This document shows positions 12,757 through 22,964 of a stretch of DNA of 64,000 bases, one piece after another. The notes under the pieces were generated by a model, which worked only from the letters and a program-made list of their open reading frames with translations, was not told the origin of the DNA and ran no database searches. A program made the translations under genes and the position numbers. Source of the stretch: Hydractinia symbiolongicarpus (Eukaryota > Cnidaria > Hydrozoa > Anthoathecata > Hydractiniidae). The stretch spans positions 13,950,001 through 14,014,000 of the forward strand of contig NC_079883.1 of NCBI RefSeq assembly GCF_029227915.1, written 5' to 3'. Within the stretch, counting starts at the first letter, position 1. Each line of letters opens with the position of its first letter.

Positions 12757-15700
12757 ATGGATTCCCTTGATCAGGAGTACACTGTTGAAGAAGCTTTCAA
12801 GTCAAATGATTTGAATAAATTGAATGAGTTGTATGCAAAATTGAAAAAAGAAATTCTGGATTCAGCTACCTTTTCGGATAATGAGAGGATTAATAATGTT
12901 GGAAAGAAGTATTTTCGCGATCTAGTTGCTGAAACCTTTATTCCAACCTTTGCTAAAGACAAATTTATTGCTTTGAAGTAAGTAGCTAGATAATTTTTGT
13001 AGCTTTTTCTGTCTTGAGTATTAGGTACCTCTTTGTGAAAAACATTAAAAGTTATTAAGCACCAGCACTGATTGTTATGAAATAATTAACCCCCACCTCC
13101 ACAGATGTTCTTACAAAACGTGTTATTAAATCTTTCTTATCAAAACAAAAGCTTCAATTAATAACCTCGATCATATGAATAGTTTGTTTTTTTAAAAACA
13201 AGATAACTGAGACAAGTGTAATCTTGTTTTATGTTTTGATGAGTTTGTTAAGTTTAGTATGGAGTATAGCTAGCCAGCAGCTGCTTGTGTGATAGTTGGG
13301 AATTTTGTTTAATTTTTAACTTTTACTTTCTTTAGGTCACAAGCCTCAGGTAACTGTTTATACAGCTCTGTATCTTTGTTTTTGTGTGGAGATAACTCTC
13401 TTGTTCGAAAACTAAGAACTTTGACATCGTTAGAACTGTATTTAAATAGTGGCTTTTATATAAAGCATCCCACTATAATTTCGGCATATGAGAAAGGCAA
13501 AGGAGTTTATTTTAACAATTTCAGAAACATTTTAGGTGGTCTCTTAGTTTCACATGCTGCTTTAGATTCAGGTAAAACTGCTGATGCTTTAATTAAAGTA
13601 GAGGCAATGCATAATATAAAAAACTTTGAGTGGTGTAGTTTTGTTTGTGTTCTTGCACTGTCCTCAGCAATTTCGAGGAACATCATTACACTATATCCAG
13701 ACTGTGGTCACGCAAAATTGAAACTTCTTTACAGTCAAAATATTGAACCTAGAGATTCTGCAGTTTCTTCTACAAGTCTTCACATTTTACTTTGTTATTG
13801 TGGTACTTTACCGACACAAATTGAATTTAAACATAATCATTTTGTGCCTCTATTATGTGGTGTACATCCAAAAAGAAAAATCAAGCAACCATTGCCAAAA
13901 CCTGTGATTAAAAAAAATAAGCAGTCAAAATTGCCTTTCTGGGTAAATAGACATGGCATGAATGACCTAGGTATTGCTTCTGACAGACCTACAGTAACAT
14001 TTCCTGCTGTCAATATGTCAACCAAAACAAAAAATATTCCAATGTCATCAAGTTCTACTGTTAAATCAGTGACTAGTATTAGTCCTGTAACTAAGCAATC
14101 CTCTGGAGGTGCAATAAGTTCTATTATTTCTGTGTCAACCGAAATAACCTTAGCCAACGATATAGCTTCGTATATGAATAAAGTTCAAAACATGGAATAT
14201 TCAGAAATAATTAAATTAATAAACGAAGTTTTCATCCCTGATAATAACTATAAATTTCCTGTTAAAGATGGTCGTTCCTTTAAATTTGATTGGTTAAAAC
14301 AATACACCTGGCTTTGTTATTCACCTGCTTATGATGGTGGTTACTGTTTGCCATGTGTTCTTTTTGGAAATAAGTTTCCTAATTTGTTAAAAAACATAAG
14401 AAATCTGGTAACACAGCCTGTTAATGCAAAACGTTGTGCTACAACGTTGTTCAAAAACCATGAAAAAACATCTAGCTCTGTAAAAAGTCTTCACCAGGCA
14501 ACATTTTCACTGTTTACAACATATTTGAGCCAGCATTCTGGTAAAAGCAAACCAATTTCTGAACTTGTTGATCAGCAAATAAGTAAACAGATTTCTGAAA
14601 ATAAAGCCAAACTTGAGCCAATCATCGATACAATTTTGTTGTGTGGAAGACTAAATATCCCTTTAAGAGGTCATAGAGATGATAGCAGTTATCATCCTGA
14701 AGTAGGCAGTTACTCATCTGGGGGAGTAGGTAATTTCATAGAAATTTTAAATTATAGAGCTCGTGCAAACCCTGTTTTCAAAGAAACTCTTGACAACAGT
14801 GCAAAAAATGCTACCTACATTTCAAAAACAGCTCAGAATGAGTTGATTAATTGTATTGGTGAAGTCATCACTGAAAAAATTGTTCTTGAAATAAAAGGCA
14901 GTAAATTTTTTTCTATTCTTGGTGATGAATGCATGGACAGTTCATGCAAAGAGCAATTTTCTCTTTGTATAAGGTTTGTTGACCAAAATTGTGATGTTAG
15001 GGAAGAATTTTTAAGACTGGTTCATTGTGGGGAAGGTTTGTCAGGTGATGGTTTATGTAAAATTGTCCTAAAATGTCTCGCAGAAGATCTTCAGCTAAAT
15101 ATAATGGATTGTAGAGGTCAAGGTTACGATGGTGCAGGTTCAGTGGCAGGTTTTAGAAATGGTTTGGCAGCAAGAATCCTACGCATAAACCGAAAAGCCT
15201 TGTATACGCATTGCCATAGCCATCGATTAAATTTAGCAATCTGTAAAACCTGTGGCATTCAAGCAGTTGAGAATGTTATGGGACAGATTAGAGACATTTC
15301 ATTTTTTTTTAATTACTCTGAAACTAGGCGGTTGATTTTAGAACGTAATATCAAGGAACACTGTCCATCAGCTACAAAATATAAATTATTTAATGTTTGT
15401 GCAACAAGGTGGGTTGAGAGAATTAAAGGTATGGAGGTATTTAATGACCTTTATGTAGCTATTGTAAACACATTAGATGAAATGAATTTAAATTTAAATC
15501 ATGTTTGTAATGCTGACACATCCTCTAAAGCTCTTCCTTTTTTAAAAGTCCTAACCTCATTTGATTTCATGGCTACATTTATGATCACTAAAAATATTTT
15601 TTTGATGACTTTACAAGTAACTGAGCTTTTACAAAGCAGAGCAAATGATATCATGGATGGTATACACATGATAGATGCTCTCAAGTCTCGTACTACCATG

Positions 15701-16393
15701 GTTAGAAACAACATTGACTACTACCATGAAAAGTGGTACAAAGAAGCTTCTGATCTTGCTAAGGAACTACATGTTACTGAGGCAAGTCCTCGAACCTCGG
15801 GTATAACACTTTTTAGATCCAACACACCATCAGAAAATCCTTCTGATCATTATAAAAGGAATATTACAATACCTATGTTGGATCATTTACATTCCGAACT
15901 TACTGGCAGGTTTGAAGAAAAAGCATTGTCTTGCTATAGTGGGCTAGCTATTCTCCCAGAAAAAATGCTGAGTCTTATCAAAGAAAATGTAGATTGGAAA
16001 AAAAGGTTCAATGCTTTCTTTCAATTCTATCTAGAAGACTTGCCCAATGTTCAATCTATCGAACATGAATTGGAACTTTGGGAAATTTACTGGAAATCAT
16101 ATGAAGGGCCTATACCTAACAACATTTCCTCCACATTGAAATCTGTCAATTTTACTGGGTTTGAAAATGTAAAAGTGGCCTTGAGAATTTTAGCCACTTT
16201 ACCTGTGACTTCTTGCGAGTGTGAAAGGACATTTTCAGCCATGAAGAGGTTAAAAACATTTACTCGCACAACCATGGACTCAGATAGACTAAATGGCTTA
16301 GCCTTAATGCATGTACATCAAAACATCATTCCTAATATTTCTGATTTTATTGAGAAATTTTCATTGAAAAATAGACGATTAAACTTTAAGTGA
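12757..16393 (+). CDS. OTU-domain hAT-superfamily transposase, two exons, intact
   Basis: Exons 12,757-12,977 and 13,336-16,393 (donor GTAAGT, acceptor TTTCTTTAG) join to 1092 residues plus stop. I chose ATG 12,757 (MDSLDQEY) because the upstream in-frame codons are tandem repeats; ATG 12,547 is an alternative. Residues 1-74 are a short helical segment. Residues ~75-250 resemble an OTU cysteine protease: SGNCLYSSVS spanning the exon junction supplies the candidate Cys81, and HNHFVPLL gives candidate His242; the usual Asp before GNC is Ser. Residues ~382-419 are a TTF-type zinc finger (GRSFKFDWL...CLPCVLFG). Then come DUF4371-like and RNase-H-like parts with GDECMDSS (~602), GYDGAGS (~668), HCHSHRLNLA (~699), CATRWVERI (~762), and the C-terminal hAT dimerisation block with PVTSCECERTFSAMKRLKT (~1030). 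It would catalyse cut-and-paste transposition; the OTU-like domain's role is unknown. Confidence 0.88.
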
Positions 16394-17751
16394 ATTACAT
16401 TATTACCTTCTTCATAAAACCTTACTTCAAGTTATTGTAGAACACTTCTTTTATTATATATACATATGTACCTCTTATTTTACCATACCTATTCTTTTGC
16501 CTAAATTATACTTATATTAGTATATGCCTTATCATTGCCTAAATTATACTTACATTTTTATGTACTTACCTTACCTATTTTTGACAAAAATGTTTTCTGT
16601 AACTTTAATTCTCGAGTTGCCTTTGTGGCCTCTCCTGGAAGCAATTGACTGTAACAAAGCACCTCCAGAGTAAGGTCCAAATTTCACAATCAATTTACGT
16701 AATTACTTAAGTTCTGTTTTTCCTAAATTTTGTGTGTTTTTTATTATGATTGTTTTTACCTTTAGCCTTTTACCCTATCATTTTGACTGGTCTTGATGCA
16801 AATAATTGTATCTGTTGAGTGGCGCTCCATTCACTTCATGGTTTGTTGTTTGACAATTGATCATTTATTTTGATTTCAATGCTAGATTCATTCGTCCATT
16901 GGTATTACTTCTGTTTCTGCTTATATACAAGTGAAGAAGAAAGAAGAAAGAAGAAAAATTGTTTGCCTGGTTATTAGATTAACCTCAAATTTATAAAAAA
17001 CATTATTCTGGCATATACAAAACGTCGGAAGATAGTAAAAAGACGGGAGTAGTTATCGCATTATGTATCAAAACTTTTATTTGTATTTTATATTATTATA
17101 TAGCCTTAGTAGCCGAAAAGCACTTGTTACCACCTCGAAAACCTCTTTCTGGTCTTCTGGTATCTCGTAAAAAAAATTGAAAAAAAAACAAAATTTGCCT
17201 AACCATAAAAAAATCCTAGATCCGCCCCTGAGATGGGCATAAATCCCACACAAAAAAATCGATTTTTTTCAGTATGTCTCTTAGCAGGGTTTACTTATAA
17301 TCTCGTGAGTACTTCAAACATCACATAAGCCAAAAATATCATCAAGGTGAGCAAACGAAAAAACAAAGTTTCTGAAATACTGACCAGCATTCAAGTATCA
17401 CTGATTTTACTTTGTCGGAAGGCAAATGTGGACGATACAAACATAAGATTAGCAGAAGCCCTGTATAATCGGGACATTAAACAGTTTTGAGTGCGTACCG
17501 TAAATCTCTAAATAAACGCCCGGGGAATTTATTTAATATTCCGAGTTTTGAGGGGGGCGTTTATTAGAGGGAGGCGTTTAAAAGAGGGAGGCGTTTATTT
17601 AATTTCAGTTATACTCTTTAACACAACAGTTAAAAAATCATCCTCTTCTTCATCTTTATCTAGAAGATTACCAGGATCATTCGCATCCTCGATGTCAGAA
17701 TCGGTAGGTTCGAATGGGTTAATTTCATTAGCATCGGTATTATTTACCACC

Positions 17752-17943
17752 TTAGTTTGGCCTTCTAAAACTGATCCACCGGCAGAACAAGGTCCATTCT
17801 CGTACTCTTTTTACCTCAATCTTGAATTTCAATGCAGCATTTCTGTTTGAATTTATTTCTGCAAACGTTATAACTTGTTTTTTAAATTCCATAGAATATG
17901 TATTACGTTTCTGTCCCTTGTGGGATGTTTCTTGTGAAGCCAT
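17752..17943 (-). pseudogene. Brinker/pogo-type HTH DNA-binding fragment
   Basis: The 63-codon frame begins MASQETSHKGQKRNTYS, then EFKKQVITFAE, NRNAALKF and VKRVREW. This order (basic start, FK-x2-V-I-x-A-E, N-R-x-A-A-x-K-F, V-R-E-W) matches Brinker-like/CENP-B-like helix-turn-helix domains at the N-terminus of many pogo-family transposases. The frame ends soon after W, where a catalytic domain would be expected, so this is a truncated gene or a first exon. It starts with a proper ATG (minus-strand coordinate 17,943) and sits inside the TA-flanked element, supporting pogo kinship. Confidence 0.6.
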
Positions 17944-18078
17944 CTTTAAGAAAGAAAGTTTCGAATGTTTAACGGGTTTAATGGTTACAACATTCGAACA
18001 TGTTTTAGATTCGAATGTTTTGAAAATAAATCATTGAACTTTTTATTTACCAGTAAACGTGAAGACTTTGATTTTAAC

Positions 18079-18550
18079 ATGGCTAGAGTAGAGTCTTTTG
18101 GTAAATATCAGCTTCTTCACAGGGTAAATACAGAAGTTTAATACGTGGGCATCATGTTTACAAAGCCAACTGGGCTCCCGTCTTAAATGAAAAACTGATT
18201 GCTAAACCGGACAGTAGAGATGAAACCTTGGAAGATGATAAGTTTGCAATTAGAATTTCTAAAAAGGATGGGGAAACAGAACTGGTTGGGCATGCCCCAA
18301 TAGAATTATTAAGTCTCCTTCATCATTTTTTGAACGCGATCCAAACAACTTTATAAATGTGACAGTGATGAGTAAACGTAAGTGCGAAATTGGTTTGGTC
18401 GTTCCTGGTAAATTTGATTGTTTCACCAAATCCAAACGGATTTCATGTGTGTTGGACGAGCAGCTACATCAACGAAAGGACACTTACAAAACCTTGGAAC
18501 TTATTCACCAAAAAAAGCCTTTATACCGAAAGTTTCCTGTAATTTCTTAA
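18079..18550 (+). pseudogene. HIRAN-like domain protein remnant
   Basis: One frame reads RGHHVYKANWAPVLNEKL, a D-S-R-D spacer, DDKFAIRIS, then VGHAPIELL and a helical LHHFLNAI. This follows the HIRAN-like pattern: H-x-Y, W-x-P-x-x-x-E-x-L, an acidic link, D-x-x-A-x-x-V/I, then (V/L)-G-x-x-P. A stop closes that frame near 18,355, and the sequence continues in the neighbouring frame as NFINVTVMSKRKCEIGL VVPG, the usual following segment, so a frameshift separates the parts. HIRAN domains bind DNA ends in repair helicases; related stand-alone proteins occur in repetitive regions of invertebrate genomes. It lies wholly within the TA element at 17,498-18,782. Confidence 0.55.
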
Positions 18551-18784
18551 AAAAAAATTCTTATCATTAATTGGTTCTCTTCCTTCTCTTGTATCATCTA
18601 TAAGCTATTACATAATAGGGGTTGACCCGTTTGCCAGTAGGGATTTATTAAGGGGTTTATTAAAAGTGCTTCTATAAAACGCCCCTCTCGAGGGGGCGTT
18701 TATAAAATATTTCGGATTTTAAGGGGGCGTTTATTAGAGGGAGGCGTTTAAAAGATAGGGGCGTTTATTTGGAGATTTACGGTA

Positions 18785-21080
18785 AGATCATTCACATCCT
18801 TTGACATTATTTTTATTAGCTAAATTTATAGATATACCTGTTTAACTATTCTGTGCAAAACATGGATTGTAGACACATGTTAAAATTTTTTTTTGAAAAA
18901 TTATTTCTTGTTATGATGCTACTAGCCTTGGAAATATGTAGTAAATTTTGTCAAAAAAATAACTCGAATAATATGTTTGCGTTTTTAAATTTACAGTCAA
19001 ATTTGATTCTTACCACAATTATCAAATTTAATTTTTTTCCTGGATTAGATGTGTAGATATCGTGGCTCAAAGTCACAAGAATTTCAAATGTTGGACATGA
19101 TTTTTGTCAGTTATTTTGAAAGACAGTAAAATAATTTTTAGAGCAATAATGCAAAAATTATGTACACGCAAGCCCATGGGCTAAATCTGCACACAATTAA
19201 GTGTTTTTTTGCTTAACAGTAAGTATGCGCGAAGAACGAAGTATTGATGAGCACTCACTGATGATGAAGATGTATTTACACTGCGGCAGTCTTCTATGAT
19301 TATCAACAAAAATACAGACGGTGGCAGTGCTGCGGTGACAGCAAGGCGAGAGAAAAAAAAACAAAGCAGTGAAAGCACAGATGGCAACAAAATTTAAAAG
19401 GAGTTGAATGCGATACAGAAGAAATTAACAGTTAGTCAACAATGAGAAATGTGAAGACACCCTTTACTGTAGCCTGGTGTTAACTTGAAAAAAGTGTCAT
19501 AACAAAAGAACAAAATAGCGACAAATAAAAAATTTTCAGCTGTCATTGGAAATAGTTTGATAAGGCACGATAAGAGACTTTTCTTTTGTTTAATAATTTT
19601 ATAGAATATAATCATATTTATATACAATATATATATATTTTTTCGACAAGTTCAAATTTTTTATTTACAAATTTTCGAAGGTTTCCGCCCTAATAAAATT
19701 TGAGCCTAATTTATATTCAAGAAATCTGCGCTACATCCTTCATCTACTGCATATGCATTTTCCATGCACACTCAAAAAAGTGGACATTATGAAATTATTG
19801 CTAGTTTTTGTCCTTTGATATTGACAATGTCCCGTTGTCAATAAACCGCTCCTTCATTAATAAAACCTTTGGTGATCCATCCCGAACTAACGCTGCTTTT
19901 TCAAATAATTGTTTAAACTAAGGCGTAATAAGTCCTAAATACCACGCACACTTCCAGAGTCTTTCCTCGTATACACCGGAAATAACACTGTCTCTACTTT
20001 TTGTGTACATATAGTTTTCTGGGTACAAGCTTGAAAGCTGTCGACGACATGAAATCAGAACAATTTTATATCATTCCAAGGATTAATTTACGGTTTTTTT
20101 CTTAGAAAAGTAACACCTAAAGATTATTATTCTCGACAATGAGTTAAGTCACTACAACTGCTGTCGACAAAGTGTGGCAAGTCATCAATACAAGAAGGAA
20201 GTAGCTATAAATAGCTATATTACATTAAGAAATATTAAATAGAGATTAATTATCGAATTTTTCATAGTACTTGGCTCTGCCAATATTAACACCGGTGATT
20301 GGTTACTCGACCAATTCTACATATTTAATAAGACCAATACATTTTCTCATTGTAATTTCGAAAGTTTGCAAATTATGGCATCAGAGAATAACAGAGATTA
20401 CAAACGTTACTGAGAACAATCACATGAAATAGAACATAGAAAAATGAACTAAAATGTCTATAAACTCCTATAAGAAAGTACAAAAAATAAATAAAAAGGA
20501 ATATATAGAACATGTAATACAATAAAGGAAAAAGACAAGCCAAAGAAACGTCAGGGAAGGGTGAAAATAGAACGTGAATGAGTTTCAGGAAATAAATTGC
20601 TTTATTAAGGTGGTGCACCTAGAATTTCCTCTTCTTTCAGATGGCTTATGCATTAATTACCTTTTTTAACGGAAAACGCTGCAAAAAGTTTCTTTTCTAG
20701 ACCTAGCAACCATATTTTAGAGAGAAATTGACATAAATAACTCATTTTTTCTGCGCCTTCCCGGGCGCTTTTAGTAGGGTTTATCTTATTTGCTTTTTGG
20801 ATATTAAGCAATAATCTGTAACCTCATTTCGGCTGTTTTTGATGACACAAGCATTTCTAACGCTGTTATTAGCTAGCTAGCTGACGGTTTGGTTGTGGAA
20901 ATATTTACTTTTCCAGGCAGTTGTATAGTTTTTATCAAAACTTCGTACTCTAAGTATTTCTTCTTACTTAATTTTAAAGTATATATATTTCGTAACAAAT
21001 TGCTGGGGAAATGTCTTGTAATAAACAATTCTCAAAGAAAGAGAAAAAAAACCCCTCAAAATAGACATTCCAAAATGTAT
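18785..21080. other. AT-rich stretch without recognisable gene
   Basis: Short frames only, no motif recognised. Nothing further could be assigned. Confidence 0.4.
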
Positions 21081-21159
21081 GTGAAATGGAAGTTGTTACA
21101 GAAGTTACTCCAGAGTTAGAATGTTCTAGTTATAAGAAACTAAATACGAAGGATAAGAG

Positions 21160-21860
21160 CATGGGTGTACCTGATGATAATAAACAAAACACAGACCACT
21201 TTATCCTCTTTTATTACTCAATTTTAAAAAGTTTTATTACACCGCTGTTAGTTTGTCCCGAATGTAACCGTCATCAACAGTTAACTATATTTGACTCTGA
21301 CTTAACTCTGAAAAGCAAATAGGACTAGTTCATCAATTATTATATTTTTCACCTCAATGTAAAAGGAAACTAGCACTCAAGGGCGTCAAATATACGAGGC
21401 TTATACAAGAGCAGTTATTGCGTTTCGAGAAATTGGACGCGACCACCAATTAATGCAAATTTTTTGCACATTGTATGAATATGCATAGCTTAAACAATAA
21501 ACAATAAAGAAATTCATAAGGCAACTAAAGCTAGCCTTTGAGAATGAGCAGCTGATAAACTTTAAGGTGAAAACAATAATGGTCTAGCGAGAAAGCGAGT
21601 AAAAATTGACAGCGCTTGCAGTTTGGACCCAATGTCCCAAAATCATTTTTATTAGTCATTCTATCTTTCAAATTAGTATCAATTCTGCTCTTATACACTA
21701 CAATGATGGTTGTGATGGATTAAAAGCAGTCTATAGAGAATTTGGTATTGCCGGCAAAGTAACTTTTAAAAAATTTATGAAGCAAGACCGCAAACGTGTA
21801 TAAGAAATGAAGAGGAAGTCCACTGAAAGAGTAAAAAAACAACAAAAAGAGTAAGAATCT
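21160..21860 (+). pseudogene. Mutator-like transposase remnant
   Basis: Three pieces in different frames appear in the order expected for the Mutator-like transposase domain common in invertebrates. The first is a Cys motif, LVCPECNRHQQLTIF, around 21,250-21,290. The second is an AYTRAVIAFREIGRDHQLMQ stretch near 21,400-21,460, matching the R-x-V-x-A-x-R-x-I-G block. The third is a C-terminal HYNDGCDGLKAVYREFGI followed by DRKRV near 21,690-21,800, matching the F/Y-N-D-G-x6-L-G-I...D-x-x-R block. Stops and frameshifts separate them, and about half the usual domain length is missing. The assignment rests on motif memory. Confidence 0.5.
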
Positions 21861-22262
21861 ATCAAAAAGGGATATTGAGATAAATAAAAAGAAAGAAAAA
21901 AGTTAAGTCTTATGTTGCAGGATAATTTTAAAAGATATTTTATGTTTTAAAACTTTGAACGTGATTTTCTCTAATTGGCGCTTTTGCATAATTTGGGTAA
22001 TTTCAATAAATAATATTTCCACAGTTTAACTGAAGATGTTGGAATGAAATTTTTAGGATTCACCTTTGTTAGTGGGTTAATAATTGTGAAAATTGTTTTA
22101 TATTACTTTCTCAACATTCGTTCTCGTGTTTGCCGCAGATTCGTTACACGATAGCAAAGATTTTTGAACCTTAGTTCAAATAGTTTATTATATTTACGTA
22201 CTACAACGCACCTGGCGTTTGCGTTCTGGCAGTAGTTGGTTATCATTAAAATTTAAAATAAA

Positions 22263-22457
22263 ATGGTTACTTTAGATGTTGGAGATCTACAAAAGAAAAT
22301 CCGTAGAAGAAATAATTTAGTTGTAACAGTTAAGAAATTTTTTGCATGTACGATCAAGAAATCATATCTAGACTATACAGGCGAAGAAGCAGAGTATGAT
22401 ATGCTGCATGTTTCCTTAGACACAGTAAAGAATGAACTAGCAAAGGTAATCATTTAA
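22263..22457 (+). CDS. Unidentified short frame, possible first exon
   Basis: A 64-codon ATG frame (MVTLDVGDLQKKIRRRNN...) contains ELAKG/gtaatc-like sequence near its end, a plausible splice donor. It sits between the Mutator-like remnant and the decayed hAT copy. By position it could be that copy's first exon, since the intact hAT also begins with a short exon ending in a Lys codon, but the sequences do not visibly match. No family recognised. Confidence 0.2.
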   Translation: MVTLDVGDLQKKIRRRNNLVVTVKKFFACTIKKSYLDYTGEEAEYDMLHVSLDTVKNELAKVII

Positions 22458-22534
22458 ATGATGAATTTTCATTTTTAATTGCTGATATGACACAAGCACA
22501 AAGTCACACTGAAAAGTCATTCAACGATCAGATA

Positions 22535-22622
22535 TAAACGCCTCTTATAAGGGAGGGGCGTCTATTCGAGGGGGGGGGGGGGGCGTTTAATAGAAGGAAG
22601 GTGTTTATTTGAAGCATTACGG
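22535..22622. mobile_element. Solo right end of the GGCGTTTATT TA-element family
   Basis: Blocks of the type GGGGCGTCTATTCGAG, a G15 run, GGCGTTTAATAGAAGG and GTGTTTATTTGAAGC lead to a terminal CATTACGG followed by TA. This matches the right end of the element at 57,214-57,664 (CAAAGCATTACGG, then TA). No matching left terminus was found upstream, so it is a truncated copy. Confidence 0.6.
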
Positions 22623-22964
22623 TAATTTGAAAAGATGTTTAATCAAATTGTATAAAAATGATAATCTGTATTGGTCTAGAAATAAAGATGGCAACGTAGA
22701 TATTAAGGTATGCTTAACAGAGGGACACAGCTAAAGTCAAAATTGTTGAGTCAAAAAGTGGGATTTAGTTCTAATAATAAAGCTCGTCAGCTGTTATGTA
22801 ATTTAAGAACGAAAAAGTTCATCTAGAATTACCAATCAAAGTTTGCGTTACAATAATTTTTTTTTGTTTTGTATAGACATTCAACTCCAAACTCTTGTCT
22901 GTGTTTGTTTCTTGAAAAGTTAAATCTGTAAAGTGTTGTTTAAAGAGTTCAATAAAATGCCACT

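Larger units (their letters stand above)
12264..17230 (+). mobile_element. Complete OTU-hAT DNA transposon, 4967 bp
   Basis: The left terminus CAGGGGCGGATCTAGG matches the inverted right terminus CCTAGATCCGCCCCTG. Subterminal TTAGGCA and TGCCTAA are also inverted. The 5 bases AGATG sit directly outside both ends (12,259-63 and 17,231-35), a target-site duplication. Inside are three-plus 63-bp tandem repeats (12,497 onward), an intact two-exon transposase gene (12,757-16,393), and about 0.8 kb of AT-rich 3' sequence with a short GAA-rich run near 16,933. CAGGGG termini are typical of hAT elements. Five bases is shorter than the common 8-bp hAT duplication, though short-TSD hAT groups are known. 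Uninterrupted coding and clean ends suggest a recent insertion. Confidence 0.9.
17498..18782. mobile_element. TA-flanked DNA transposon with HTH and HIRAN-like remnants
   Basis: Inverted termini are CCGTAAATCTCTAAATAAAC on the left and its near-exact complement on the right (GTTTATTTGGAGATTTACGG), flanked by TA at 17,496-97 and 18,783-84. Both ends continue into repeated GGGCGTTTATTAGAGGGAGG-type blocks that can fold back. TA target sites and the HTH remnant inside (minus strand, 17,752-17,943) suggest the pogo/Tc1-mariner side. A plus-strand HIRAN-like remnant lies at 18,079-18,550. No transposase catalytic block was found, so the element appears internally rearranged or non-autonomous. Confidence 0.75.
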
